The notes beneath the pieces are model-generated. The model worked only from the letters and a program-made list of their open reading frames with translations. It was not told where the DNA came from and ran no database searches. From positions 1-38,624 of the forward strand of contig NZ_AJYK02000038.1 of assembly GCF_000286955.2 (NCBI RefSeq): a DNA stretch of 38,624 nt, read 5' to 3'. Source of the stretch: Vibrio rumoiensis 1S-45. Lineage in GTDB: Bacteria > Pseudomonadota > Gammaproteobacteria > Enterobacterales > Vibrionaceae. Numbering within the stretch: position 1 is the stretch's first letter; each line of letters starts with the position of its first letter. A program made the position numbers and the translations under genes. Shown here piece by piece: positions 10,301 to 18,684 of this stretch.

Positions 10301-11121
10301 CAACGCCAATAGGATTTGATTCTCAAACTTGGGTTGGCGGATTGAATCTTTCTGGTGATTTAGGTGACTTTGGTTGGAAAAGCACCTTCTCCCGACGCTC
10401 TGAAACCAGCAGTACTCTGTCATTTGGTGGTATGGAAGTGCCAACGCTAACACCAAAAGATGGTGAAAATCGCTTGAAAGAGGATAGCACCCATGCCGGT
10501 GAGCACTGGGGTAATGTGATGAGTACTGGCGTGAAGCTGGGTGGCAGTTACGATGTTGGTGGGCCTGTCGGGTATTGGTCTAGCCTACAATATCATTTTA
10601 TGGATGGTCAAAATGTTGAAGATAATACGCGTTTAGGTTTGCTAGGTGGTACGTATTGGAAAATTATCAGTGACACCGATAAGCATTTAAGTCTTGGCTT
10701 GAATGGAATGTATTTGCACTATGATAAAAACTTAAGTGAATACGCTTACGGCTATGGCGGTTATTATAGCCCACAACAATATTTTTCGTTGTCGCTGCCT
10801 GTGAACTGGTATCAACGCTTAGGCAATGATTTCTCATACATATTGAGAGGCTCCGTTTCGAACTCTTGGTCTCAAGAAGATCCGTTATATGGAGCAGCAG
10901 GTGAAAAAGAGAGTGGTGGTGGCTTTGGTTACTCGCTAGAGGCCGCGATGGAGAAACGTGTGAGTAAACGCTGGTATATTGGCTTAGCGGTTGATATTCA
11001 ACGTTCGGACTTCTATGAACCTAATCATGGTTTATTGTATGCTCGTTATACTTTCACCGATCGTTGGCAGCCAGTTGAAATGCCAGTAAACCCACTGACG
11101 TTATACGCTGATTTTGATTAA
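7315..11121 (+). CDS. bcsC: BcsC, cellulose export outer-membrane protein with TPR scaffold
   Basis: BcsC exports cellulose through the outer membrane. With the ATG at 7315 it has 1268 residues. An N-terminal signal sequence (ILATSIALSCMGHVENVQA) is followed by a long periplasmic superhelix of tetratricopeptide repeats to about residue 880, with typical units such as NPYAYNSLAELALAQKQYSQ. The C-terminal 360 residues form the BcsC beta-barrel domain, rich in alternating aromatic strands and ending YTFTDRWQPVEMPVNPLTLY. E. coli BcsC is about 1157 residues. The start is uncertain. A TTG at 7303 and ATGs at 7315, 7333 and 7363 share the frame. The 7363 start gives the most ordinary signal peptide. 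The gene overlaps the end of bcsZ if 7315 is used. Confidence 0.95.
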   Translation: MSKIVNMFKKPTGSLMLPVRELFPIRSILATSIALSCMGHVENVQALDSMPASVITYQTFQFSTDLSAVNSKEWLVNQLVYAQLLHRADITDATLQRLFAISPNNLQGLKYQALYLSASKHIDKAQELLKKMQSQAPDARETKQLASYLSIYSTNRSDYQQAQLMSRSGRNVEALKIYDKIFPDGMPTPSMKLEYLLLEDKDSDNWQKVQDGLVQLNKDYPGVPDFQLAWATHTLNDDPSDAAGLEMVQQLTLNPTTSGTAAQLWLSSLNDNYITKDVVKQYAILSGYMPGNQEFVNAYADAKKRLIKETELRKDPTYMAKLDGLALVDADRYVAAEPKLVTALSTRPHDTEILGGLGFVYMKTGRQTLAVEYFKKAKQYDPDKRYTDKWNSLIAASAYWANLDEGDRFMKKGQYAQAKKQYQASVTLKPENPYAYNSLAELALAQKQYSQADKHYLMALKQEPLNETALRGRMDIRVEQKGDMAAYKFAQGYTPAQRRIVQDKISGLYSAALLADVHQALAVGDNYVATIKLNELLKNPPTSPWDRADIADALQTTGDPVRANQLMKQWSQNKDPETQFAYALYLSRHGQTDQAINVLQGIPAKQRSQSVQNNLVRLKVDLAFEQLSALMQTDPDAAKGKIDQMLAEYQGQPQAEVRLIEMEYKLGFEGDSREDASKLTPQPTWPYQTQLDYGNLLFSLKSYDEFDHWKNKLGEPSGTVDEVADYRQQRDMLFAQYAMFNQDYGTAEGLYLPIATGNSDDAVTAQFALIEAYRADGNKAAAQEMTQRAYQNRQNLNGYQTSELSGLLNEQGQTEQALELSRQTLTKSDAGASDLRTSMNVAMDNHDYKLAKSLGYRALLSDQMANQDQAVSEPQQKDLRQLYDEAGDNWLTRGVKSDIDTINNRNDGYIEFGIDYSGRDNENTAVQIPVEISIPMPEYDGHLLIRTDMVSLDSGDLAYFNKDTGSDSDTTFNSKSKGVEFGVGWQAKTWSADIGTTPIGFDSQTWVGGLNLSGDLGDFGWKSTFSRRSETSSTLSFGGMEVPTLTPKDGENRLKEDSTHAGEHWGNVMSTGVKLGGSYDVGGPVGYWSSLQYHFMDGQNVEDNTRLGLLGGTYWKIISDTDKHLSLGLNGMYLHYDKNLSEYAYGYGGYYSPQQYFSLSLPVNWYQRLGNDFSYILRGSVSNSWSQEDPLYGAAGEKESGGGFGYSLEAAMEKRVSKRWYIGLAVDIQRSDFYEPNHGLLYARYTFTDRWQPVEMPVNPLTLYADFD

Positions 11122-11134
11122 TTAAGGATGATTC

Positions 11135-11968
11135 ATGCAACAAGAGGTGATGTATTTTTCGCAAGATAAGCGAGTGAGTTTAACTTGCTATATTCAGCCC
11201 AAGCATCATGAACTTCCGAATCAAAATGCTTTGCCAGCGGTGATTATTTTACCTGGTGGTGGTTACAGTATGCTATCGGAAAGGGAATCGGATCCGATAG
11301 CCTTTTCCTTTTTAGCCAAAGGGTATAACGTGTTTATTCTGCGCTATTCGATCCAAGAGTATGCGACGTTTCCTTTGCCAATGATTGATGCTTTTCAAGC
11401 TATTAAACATGTACGCCAACAGCATGAACACTATAATGTTCACCCAGATAAAATCGCGCTTTTAGGTTTTTCTGCGGGTGGGCATCTGGCGGCCAGTGTG
11501 GGAACATTGTGGAACAGAGAAGAGTTTCAAATATTAGCTAAAGTGCAAGGTGAAGAACATAAGCCTAATGCTTTAGTGTTGGCGTATCCAGTGATAACCA
11601 CCGAATGGATGAAGCTTAACATTGAGCAGAATTTAAAGAAGATTCTAAGCGAAAAATTTGATGATGCAGAAATGATTAAAACCATTACCTGCAGTGAAAA
11701 TGTGGGTTCTCATACACCACCAACTTTTCTATTTCATACCACTCAAGATAAATCAGTTCCGGCTTCTGATAGCCTTAAATTTGCTGCGGCATTAGACGCA
11801 CAAGACGTGCCGTACGAGCTGCATATTTTCCAGAATGGTCCACATGGCATCTCACTTGCTAATGCATTAACGGATGATGGGACTGGGCTTAAAATTGAGA
11901 GGGAAGTTCAACCGTGGCTAAGTTTGTGCTCAGCTTGGCTCGATCGAACTTTTTCTCATAATCGTTAG
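11135..11968 (+). CDS. Alpha/beta hydrolase (acetyl-esterase-like) in the cellulose operon
   Basis: This 277-residue serine hydrolase is of the BD-FAE/acetyl-xylan-esterase type. The oxyanion-hole region reads LPGGGYSMLSERESDP, the nucleophile elbow is GFSAGG with Ser113, and the likely triad is completed by Asp205 (TQDKSVP) and His237 (GPHGIS). There is no signal peptide, so it should be cytoplasmic. It begins 13 bases after bcsC behind an AAGGA ribosome site, so it is very likely the last gene of the cellulose operon. Carbohydrate de-esterification is a reasonable guess from the family and context, but the substrate cannot be read from the sequence. Its stop overlaps that of the convergent diguanylate cyclase gene. 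Confidence 0.88.
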   Translation: MQQEVMYFSQDKRVSLTCYIQPKHHELPNQNALPAVIILPGGGYSMLSERESDPIAFSFLAKGYNVFILRYSIQEYATFPLPMIDAFQAIKHVRQQHEHYNVHPDKIALLGFSAGGHLAASVGTLWNREEFQILAKVQGEEHKPNALVLAYPVITTEWMKLNIEQNLKKILSEKFDDAEMIKTITCSENVGSHTPPTFLFHTTQDKSVPASDSLKFAAALDAQDVPYELHIFQNGPHGISLANALTDDGTGLKIEREVQPWLSLCSAWLDRTFSHNR

Positions 11969-13449
11969 CTTTTATTGCCGTGAACCTGCTTGTCTAAATC
12001 AGAGCTGTATATTACTGTTTTGTTTCGACCGGTTTGTTTTGCATGATACAAGGCGTGATCGGCATTAGAAATGGCATCACTAATTTTATCGGTGCCTGAT
12101 TTTCCTTCGTAAACTCCAGCACTAATTGTGAAGCGAGTCGGGATGTGTGCTATTTCTGATACGCGATGACGGATCAATTCTGCAATTAAGAAGGCTTGTT
12201 GTTGGCTCATCTCTTTCAAAAGCAATACAAACTCTTCTCCACCATGACGAGAAGCAATCACACTCTCGGATTCAAATTTCTTCAGAACTTGTGCGGTTTC
12301 TAAAATAGCTTGATCACCAATTTGGTGTCCGTAGGTATCATTAATCGACTTAAATTTATCGATGTCAAAAATAATCACAGAGTACGTTAAGTTATCTTTG
12401 AGATCTTGATAGCGTGCATGTTCCATAAAGCAACGGCGATTATTCAGCCCAGTGAGAAAATCTTTCTGCTCAATCATGATCAAGCGACGATGACGAGAAT
12501 TCAATACTAGAATTAATACGCCGATAACCAAAAGCAAGCTAATCACGGCCATTGATAGCCCACTCCACAACTGATCCGTCGGTTTCGTTAACTCATGTTG
12601 GGAAATACCTGAGGCAATAATCCAATCAAGATATGGGTAATACTTATAGGCAACGGTTTTCATGACCGTTTTACCATTCACTGTTAGAGGATAAGTGAAA
12701 GTTCCTTCCGGCTTTGCCTTAGCTTGAGCCATAAAGGTATCAGTGCTATCGCCAATCAGAGTTCGAATTGATTTCCCCTCATTGGTTGGGTGAAGAATTA
12801 ATTTCCCGTGGCTGTCAACAACGTAGATATAACCCGTTTTACCAAAGTTATAACGTGTTAGTTTTTGCTTGAGTCGATTTTTATCAATAATGTCGATCAT
12901 TTCATCTTTATAAACTGAAATATTGATCACAGCACCTGAATCGAGCTTCATTGAATAGGCAACCTTTAAACGGGGTTCTTTTTCGCCCGGGTTTTGCCAT
13001 TTATACTCGAGAAATGTTTGTTCGTGGCTGAGCTGCTGGCGAATAAAGCTGTGCTCAGAAAGATCATTACCATGTAAATAAGGGTGGGAGAGTAGATTGC
13101 CGGAGCTGTCTAAAATGGTGATGTAGCCACTTTTACCAACGCGTGTGACCTTTACGAATTGATCTAAAAAACGTTCTACATTGGATTGATTTAGTTTCAT
13201 TTGATCGCTGATTTCAATCATTTCTTTGATAGAAAACGCAATGCCGCGAAGGTAATTTTTTAGGGATTCATTAACAGTGGTATCGATGATGTCATAACTG
13301 GCTTCGACGGTTTTGGTAAAAATTGCATCGGTGGTTTCCGTGAGGCGTTTTTCTACATTGTAGAACTGACTGATGGTATAGCCGATTGTACTTGCGATCA
13401 CGATGGCAATGAGTATTGACGTTAGGATCGAAAATGGCTTTTGATTCAT
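11965..13449 (-). CDS. Membrane diguanylate cyclase with dCache sensor and GGDEF domain
   Basis: This 494-residue signalling enzyme makes cyclic-di-GMP from two GTP. Membrane helix 1 is at about residues 8-29. A periplasmic double-Cache sensor spans about 32-285, with paired GKSGYITILD and GKTGYIYVVD strands and HP turns. Membrane helix 2 is at about 292-315. The GGDEF domain follows, starting at DFLTGLNNRR, and has DIDKFKSINDTYGH and the active-site loop GGEEF at 403-407. The Glu variant of the loop is common in active cyclases. The allosteric I-site RxxD that normally sits five residues before the loop is SESV here, so canonical product inhibition is not expected. The gene converges on the cellulose operon, whose BcsA carries a cyclic-di-GMP receptor. 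Confidence 0.93.
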   Translation of the reverse strand: MNQKPFSILTSILIAIVIASTIGYTISQFYNVEKRLTETTDAIFTKTVEASYDIIDTTVNESLKNYLRGIAFSIKEMIEISDQMKLNQSNVERFLDQFVKVTRVGKSGYITILDSSGNLLSHPYLHGNDLSEHSFIRQQLSHEQTFLEYKWQNPGEKEPRLKVAYSMKLDSGAVINISVYKDEMIDIIDKNRLKQKLTRYNFGKTGYIYVVDSHGKLILHPTNEGKSIRTLIGDSTDTFMAQAKAKPEGTFTYPLTVNGKTVMKTVAYKYYPYLDWIIASGISQHELTKPTDQLWSGLSMAVISLLLVIGVLILVLNSRHRRLIMIEQKDFLTGLNNRRCFMEHARYQDLKDNLTYSVIIFDIDKFKSINDTYGHQIGDQAILETAQVLKKFESESVIASRHGGEEFVLLLKEMSQQQAFLIAELIRHRVSEIAHIPTRFTISAGVYEGKSGTDKISDAISNADHALYHAKQTGRNKTVIYSSDLDKQVHGNKS

Positions 13450-13619
13450 GATGAGAAGAATCCAATGCTAATGAATATGTGAGAAATATGGCGCGCATCA
13501 TATCATGTTTATTTGCACTTATTGATTGAAGGACCATAAAGTACATAAAAGGAATGGTTAATGAACTTATGAATCTTAAATAATTAAGACTCATTTCAAT
13601 ATAAATAAAGAGTATAGTC

Positions 13620-15293
13620 TTAATCCGTTGAACGTGTTGAATTTGTTGAAAAATTCAGTTGGTCATCTGGGTTTACGATGTGTAAATGAACGTCGCGTTG
13701 TGGGAATGGAATATTGATGCCTTCTGCGTCAAATCGCATTTTCACTTCGCGAGTGCAATCACGTTTTACATCCATATAATCGTCGGTTCTTACCCATGGC
13801 CTTACGATAAAGTTCACTGAAGAGTCACCAAGTGTATCTAGTTTGATCATTGGTGCAGGTGCTTTTAATACGCGCCTATCTTCCGATAAAATTTGCTCAA
13901 AAATAGCTTCAGCTTTAGGGATGGAATCTTTATAACTAATCCCAAAGACCATATCGACACGACGAACTTTTTCATAAGTACGGTTGATGATGACTTCTGT
14001 CCAAATTTTAGAGTTTGGCACTAGTAATACTTCATTGTCAAAAGTTCGAATGGTGGTGTTCACTAGGCTTACATGGCTCACGGTACCTTCGACACTGCCC
14101 GCATTCACCCAGTCGCCCTCATCGAATGGGCGATAGATCAATAGCATCATGCCCGATGCAAAATTAGATAGCGTATCTTGTAAGGCAAAACCAATAATAA
14201 TACCTGCCACACCTAAGCCTGCGATGACCGGGGTTAAATCTAACCCGATTTGTGCCAATGCGATTAATAATGCAATGCAGAAAATGATTTTTACCGACAT
14301 GGATAAAATAAATTGCTGCATTAAATTACTGAGTTTTAAGTGTGGTGCTTTGACGGCTTTTTTCAATAAGGCTTGTACCGTTTTAGATACAACTCGTGCG
14401 ATACCCATGATCAAAACAAACATAAATAGGTTAAACAGCATATTTGGGCTGTTGGTTATAAACCATTTTTTGAGTTGTTCTCCCCAACCTACAGCAGAAG
14501 ATTGAATGACTTTCCAACTTAATAAATCATGAGTGATGTCACCGGTTGCGACAAAAAGTTGGTGTTTAAGTGCTACGACATCCAAATCCAGTTCTTCAGC
14601 GGTATCAACCATGATCGACAGTGATTTACTGTAATTATCAATATTGCGTTGCAGGTAACTCAGTTCAACATCAAAAGCAGCTTTCTGATCGGCAGGTAAA
14701 GTTTCGACTTGCGCTTGCAATGCACTTTTACGATTCAATGAATAGTTGAGGGATGCTGCGGTAAATTGCGCCAACTGTTTAAGTGTCGTTTTTAATTGAT
14801 CAATATTTGCTGTTTGGTCTTCACCTAGCTTGTCTAACCATTGGTAGTTTTGGTATTGGTCATCATACAATTTTGCTTGAGCAATGCGCATTTCATTGAG
14901 TGGAATCTGCAATAAGATATGTTGATCTTTTGCACTATTATCAATGTTATCTTGAATTTGATCGATGCGTTTTTCAACATAGCTTAGATAAATATTATCG
15001 GATTTAACTTGAGTATGGACTTGCTGAATTAAGAACTCATTATCATGGTCTTTATCGTCCATTGCATTGGCAATCGTATTTCTTAATCTATTGTTATTAT
15101 TGTAAATTTCTAATTGAACGATAGATAAACGATCGCCTTTTAACACTTTGGTTTGCTCGGTTAATGCTTCAATGTGTTGCGTCAATTCAGTCAGTGTCTT
15201 TTGGGAAGCACTCTCAGTGTCTGCAGCCCATGTAGGCAATGATAAAGAGAGGAGTAATAGCAAAAATGTCGGTAAGTAAGGTCGCATAATCAT
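13620..15293 (-). CDS. MscS-family mechanosensitive channel with periplasmic coiled domain
   Basis: This is a 557-residue small-conductance mechanosensitive channel homologue. A signal peptide (residues 1-23, ending WA) precedes about 230 residues of helical, Gln/Leu-rich periplasmic sequence. Three or so membrane helices follow at about 275-385. The pore-lining helix and MscS beta domain then read GLGVAGIIIGFALQDTLSNF and VEGTVSHVSLVNTTIRTFDN, with VPNSKIW typical of the family. The C-terminal alpha/beta domain ends near FPQRDVHLHIV. It probably opens on membrane tension to release solutes in osmotic downshock. A second ATG two codons in is an alternative start. It is separated from the cyclase gene by 170 bases, so the two may be independent. 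Confidence 0.9.
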   Translation of the reverse strand: MIMRPYLPTFLLLLLSLSLPTWAADTESASQKTLTELTQHIEALTEQTKVLKGDRLSIVQLEIYNNNNRLRNTIANAMDDKDHDNEFLIQQVHTQVKSDNIYLSYVEKRIDQIQDNIDNSAKDQHILLQIPLNEMRIAQAKLYDDQYQNYQWLDKLGEDQTANIDQLKTTLKQLAQFTAASLNYSLNRKSALQAQVETLPADQKAAFDVELSYLQRNIDNYSKSLSIMVDTAEELDLDVVALKHQLFVATGDITHDLLSWKVIQSSAVGWGEQLKKWFITNSPNMLFNLFMFVLIMGIARVVSKTVQALLKKAVKAPHLKLSNLMQQFILSMSVKIIFCIALLIALAQIGLDLTPVIAGLGVAGIIIGFALQDTLSNFASGMMLLIYRPFDEGDWVNAGSVEGTVSHVSLVNTTIRTFDNEVLLVPNSKIWTEVIINRTYEKVRRVDMVFGISYKDSIPKAEAIFEQILSEDRRVLKAPAPMIKLDTLGDSSVNFIVRPWVRTDDYMDVKRDCTREVKMRFDAEGINIPFPQRDVHLHIVNPDDQLNFSTNSTRSTD

Positions 15294-15603
15294 CTTAAAG
15301 TAAGCCTAAACCAAGTGAGTATTATTACTTACTGTAGAGTAAACGCAACCTTGTTTATCAATACCGATAGCATTCAGACTCTCCCTACATTGAGCGGTGT
15401 TCTTTATTGACTTCCATAGGGATTTTTCTTCAGAGGAGATTAAATTCAATTTCTTTGTTTTAACGACAAAATTTTCTCATTGGACTCAAGGTTTTATTTA
15501 TAAGTTAATGCGCGTGAATTAGCGCATTGCTATGACATTGAAATGGCCTAGAGCGCTGATTTACTTATTTATTTTATTCACTAACGAATAGCGAGATACC
15601 GAT
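15294..15603. promoter_or_regulatory. Intergenic region with divergent promoters of the MscS gene and speA
   Basis: This 310-base, AT-rich gap separates the divergent MscS and speA genes and must hold both promoters. I could not fix a convincing -35/-10 pair. No open frame with a good start was found. An AGAGGAGA stretch near 15432-15439 resembles a ribosome site but has no ATG at a suitable distance. The clearest structure is the palindrome at 15507-15528, listed separately. Confidence 0.5.
15507..15528 (+). promoter_or_regulatory. Perfect 7-bp hairpin in the speA upstream region
   Basis: AATGCGC at 15507-15513 pairs with GCGCATT at 15522-15528 across an 8-base loop. No T-run follows, so it is not a terminator. 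It lies about 75 bases before the speA start and could be a 5' untranslated structure or an operator. Function is not known. Confidence 0.3.
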
Positions 15604-17517
15604 GTGGAAAATTCTTTGAACTTAGAGCAAATCCGAGCTAACTACAACGTACGTCACTGGAGCCAAGGCTTCTATGGCATTAATGATGCCGGTGAAATGA
15701 CCGTTTCTCCGCGTGCTGGAGAAGAACATCTTCAAGTACCATTAAGTACGATAGTGAAGCAGATTGAAGCGCAAAATTTAACCTTGCCAGCCTTAGTTCG
15801 TTTTCCACAGATTTTGCACCAACGTGTACATAATGTATGTGATGCGTTTAACCAAGCGATTGCAGAATACAATTACACCAACCGCTACCTATTGGTTTAC
15901 CCAATTAAAGTAAACCAACAAAAAGAAGTGGTGGATGAAATTCTAGCAAGCCAAAAAGAGCTTGAGCAAAAGCAACTGGGTTTGGAAGCAGGCAGTAAGC
16001 CTGAACTTCTCGCAGTATTGGCATTGGCGCAACAAGCAAGTTCGGTGATTGTGTGTAATGGTTACAAAGACCGTGAATACATTCGTCTTGCGTTAATTGG
16101 TGAAAAACTCGGCCACAAAGTTTTTATCGTATTAGAAAAATTGTCTGAGTTGGATTTAGTGCTATCTGAAGCTAAATCGCTTGGCATTACACCTCGCATG
16201 GGCTTGCGTATTCGTCTGGCTTCTCAAGGCGCAGGTAAATGGCAATCGAGCGGTGGTGAAAAATCGAAATTTGGTTTGTCAGCCAACCAAGTGTTAACCG
16301 TGATTAACCGTTTAAAAGCGGAAGACCAATTGGAAACGCTACAACTGGTGCATTTTCACTTAGGTTCACAAATGGCCAACATTCGTGATGTGCGTAATGG
16401 TGTGAGTGAAGCGGCACGTTTTTACTGTGAATTACGCGACATCGGCGCGCAATTAGATTACATGGATGTCGGTGGTGGCTTGGCGGTGGATTACGATGGT
16501 ACTCGTAGTCAATCACACAGCTCAATGAACTACGGTTTGGCAGAATACGCACGTAATATTGTATCGACGATTGGTGACATTTGTCAGTTATACAACCAGC
16601 CAGAACCGACGATTATTTCAGAATCTGGTCGTTCATTAACCGCGCATCATGCGGTATTGATCACCAACGTCATTGGCACAGAAAGCTACAAGCCAGAAGT
16701 GATTGTGGCACCAGAAGAAGATGCGCCAACGCTACTGCATAACATGTGGCGTAACTGGGAAATTTTATCGCAAGGTACTGATGACCGTGCATTGATTGAG
16801 ATTTATAACGACACCCAAAGTGATTTAGCAGAAGCGCATAATCAATTTGCGACAGGTGTGATTAACTTGCATCACCGCGCTTGGGCAGAGCAAGTGTGCT
16901 TACGTATTTGCCATGAATTGAGCTTGCAGTTGAACAATAAGAACCGTTTCCATCGTCCAATTATGGATGAGTTGAACGAACGTTTAGCGGATAAATTTTT
17001 CGTGAACTTCTCATTGTTCCAATCGCTACCGGATGCATGGGGTATTGATCAGGTATTCCCTGTGATGCCATTAACCAACTTGAACCAAGTTGAACAAACG
17101 CGCGCCGTGATGCTTGATATTACTTGTGATTCGGATGGTGTGATCGATCAATATGTGGATGGACAAGGCATTGAAACCACCTTGCCAGTGCCACGCTGGG
17201 ACAAAGATACCCCATACTTAATGGGCTTTTTCTTAGTCGGTGCATACCAAGAGATTTTAGGCGACATGCACAATCTATTTGGTGATAGCCATTCGGTTGT
17301 GGTGAACGTGAATGATAAAGGTGAGTCAGAAATCGTGTCGATTAACGAAGGTGACACGGTAGAAGACATGCTGCGTTATGTACACATTGATGTGGATGAT
17401 ATTCGCCGTAATTACCGCGAATTAGTATCAAGCCGTGTAGAGGCGTCAGAGCAAGACGGTATTTTGTCTGAGCTTGAGCAAGGTCTGTCTGGTTACACTT
17501 ATTTAGAAGACATCTAA
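15604..17517 (+). CDS. speA: SpeA, biosynthetic arginine decarboxylase
   Basis: SpeA is a PLP enzyme that converts arginine to agmatine, the first step of the agmatine route to putrescine. It has 637 residues, close to the 658 of E. coli SpeA. It has the fold III alanine-racemase-like barrel, with the PLP lysine at K102 in [13 protein letters not shown], then KSKFGLS, the substrate/PLP blocks HFHLGSQ and [12 protein letters not shown], and [10 protein letters not shown]. The C-terminal beta domain ends near [19 protein letters not shown]. An in-frame TAG lies at 15589-15591, so the GTG at 15604 is the first usable start. A GCGAG ribosome-site-like stretch precedes it. speB follows 85 bases later. 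Confidence 0.97.
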   Translation: MENSLNLEQIRANYNVRHWSQGFYGINDAGEMTVSPRAGEEHLQVPLSTIVKQIEAQNLTLPALVRFPQILHQRVHNVCDAFNQAIAEYNYTNRYLLVYPIKVNQQKEVVDEILASQKELEQKQLGLEAGSKPELLAVLALAQQASSVIVCNGYKDREYIRLALIGEKLGHKVFIVLEKLSELDLVLSEAKSLGITPRMGLRIRLASQGAGKWQSSGGEKSKFGLSANQVLTVINRLKAEDQLETLQLVHFHLGSQMANIRDVRNGVSEAARFYCELRDIGAQLDYMDVGGGLAVDYDGTRSQSHSSMNYGLAEYARNIVSTIGDICQLYNQPEPTIISESGRSLTAHHAVLITNVIGTESYKPEVIVAPEEDAPTLLHNMWRNWEILSQGTDDRALIEIYNDTQSDLAEAHNQFATGVINLHHRAWAEQVCLRICHELSLQLNNKNRFHRPIMDELNERLADKFFVNFSLFQSLPDAWGIDQVFPVMPLTNLNQVEQTRAVMLDITCDSDGVIDQYVDGQGIETTLPVPRWDKDTPYLMGFFLVGAYQEILGDMHNLFGDSHSVVVNVNDKGESEIVSINEGDTVEDMLRYVHIDVDDIRRNYRELVSSRVEASEQDGILSELEQGLSGYTYLEDI

Positions 17518-17542
17518 TATCCTTCGTACTTTGGCTATTAAC

Positions 17543-17576
17543 TAAGGAGGTGGAAGATGATGAATCTACGCCTCCT
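17543..17576 (+). promoter_or_regulatory. Strong Shine-Dalgarno sequestered in a hairpin before speB
   Basis: TAAGGAGGTG at 17543-17552 is an almost complete complement of the 16S rRNA 3' end. AGGAGGTG at 17545-17552 can pair with CGCCTCCT at 17569-17576, eight pairs including one G-U, across a 16-base loop. The downstream arm therefore imitates the anti-Shine-Dalgarno. Six bases after the GGAGG is an ATG of a short reading frame, not of speB. The layout suggests translational control between speA and speB; the regulation itself is inferred. Confidence 0.5.
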
Positions 17577-17616
17577 AATATTGTGTAGAGAAAGGATTAG
17601 TAATGAACAAATTTGA
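17557..17616 (+). CDS. Candidate 19-residue leader peptide overlapping speB
   Basis: The frame ATG-ATG encodes [19 protein letters not shown] and ends at TGA 17614-17616, inside the first codons of speB in a different frame. It has an ideal ribosome site with 6-base spacing. Three of its 19 residues are Arg, two from rare codons (AGA, AGG), and it also uses CTA and ATA. Such a composition suits a leader peptide that senses arginine or polyamine supply, or one that couples translation to speB. It could also be a chance frame downstream of the conserved structure. No known leader peptide was recognised. Confidence 0.35.
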   Translation: MMNLRLLILCRERISNEQI

Positions 17617-18538
17617 TGATCTGTTCAACAAACCAGATTATTCATTGTATTCAAACTCAATGAGCTTTGTGCGTCGTCCTATGGTGCAAAATCCAGTAGA
17701 AGCGGACGCTGATGTTGTGGTATTGGGTGTGCCGTTTGATATGGCAACATCGGGCCGCTCTGGCGCACGTATGGGCCCAGATGCTATCCGTCGAGCCTCG
17801 GTGAATTTGGCATGGGAGAGTAAGAAGTTTCCTTGGAACTTTAACTTGTTCAAGCATACCAATGTGGTCGATGCGGGCGATTTGGTTTTCGATTGTGGTG
17901 ATGCTGAAGACTTAACACAGCGTTTGGAAGCGGCAGCGACAGAAATTATTACCAGCGGTAAAACATTGCTCAGTTTGGGGGGTGATCATTTCATCACCTT
18001 GCCTTTGCTGCGTGCTCATGCCAAACAGTATGGTGAAATGGCATTGATTCATTTTGATGCTCATACCGATACTTACAGCAACGGCAGTCGATACGATCAC
18101 GGCACCATGTTTTATCATGCGCCGAAAGAAGGGCTGATTTCTCGTGACCATTCAGTGCAAATTGGTATTCGTACTGAATATAAACAAGACGGGCATGGTT
18201 TTAATGTTATCAATGCGATGGAAGCGAATGATTTATCGGCGGCTGAAATTGTTGAAAAGGTGAAAAAAATCGTTGGTGATAAGCCGGTGTATTTAACTTT
18301 TGATATCGATTGCCTCGATCCTGCGTTTGCCCCGGGAACGGGTACCCCTGTGTGCGGCGGTATGACATCGGATAAAATTTTAAAGATCCTTCGCAACTTG
18401 CAAGGCATTAACCTTGTGGGGATGGATGTGGTTGAAGTATCACCTGCGTATGACCAAAGCGACATTACCGCTTTGGCCGGCGCTACCATTGCGCTGGATT
18501 TGTTGTATCTTTGGACACAACAGCGCTTAGAAAAATAA
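17603..18538 (+). CDS. speB: SpeB, agmatinase
   Basis: SpeB is an ureohydrolase that splits agmatine into putrescine and urea with a binuclear manganese centre. It has 311 residues, close to the 306 of E. coli SpeB. Metal-ligand motifs are complete: [18 protein letters not shown] and [15 protein letters not shown]. The C-terminal [17 protein letters not shown] block is typical of the family. The ATG has its own AAAGGA ribosome site 8 bases upstream and lies inside the candidate leader frame at 17557-17616. It is probably cotranscribed with speA, since no terminator lies between them and a strong one follows speB. Confidence 0.97.
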   Translation: MNKFDDLFNKPDYSLYSNSMSFVRRPMVQNPVEADADVVVLGVPFDMATSGRSGARMGPDAIRRASVNLAWESKKFPWNFNLFKHTNVVDAGDLVFDCGDAEDLTQRLEAAATEIITSGKTLLSLGGDHFITLPLLRAHAKQYGEMALIHFDAHTDTYSNGSRYDHGTMFYHAPKEGLISRDHSVQIGIRTEYKQDGHGFNVINAMEANDLSAAEIVEKVKKIVGDKPVYLTFDIDCLDPAFAPGTGTPVCGGMTSDKILKILRNLQGINLVGMDVVEVSPAYDQSDITALAGATIALDLLYLWTQQRLEK

Positions 18539-18563
18539 TCGACCAGACGACGCAATGACTATG

Positions 18564-18596
18564 AAACGCACAACCTTAATCCGTTGTGCGTTTTTT
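18564..18596 (+). terminator. Rho-independent terminator of speA-speB
   Basis: AAACGCACAAC at 18564-18574 pairs perfectly with GTTGTGCGTTT at 18583-18593, and six Ts occupy 18591-18596. It begins 26 bases after the speB stop. Confidence 0.92.
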
Positions 18597-18684
18597 ATTA
18601 TAAAAATCACGGTTAAGCGTTTGCTTTCATCTTCGCAGATATCTACACTTTGCCTGTATTTTTCCAGACAATAAAAACAATATT

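Noticed and set aside
56..11968. The cellulose cluster as a novel system
   Set aside because: The order bcsQ-bcsA-bcsB-bcsZ-bcsC is the well-known enterobacterial-type operon. Only the attached hydrolase and the neighbouring cyclase are worth separate notes.
15432..15460. Small gene after AGAGGAGA upstream of speA
   Set aside because: No ATG, GTG or TTG start at a proper distance opens a frame longer than a few codons.
18115..18555. Minus-strand open frame of 146 codons inside speB
   Set aside because: It is a mirror of the speB coding sequence and overlaps the conserved metal-binding part; the composition is not that of a real protein.
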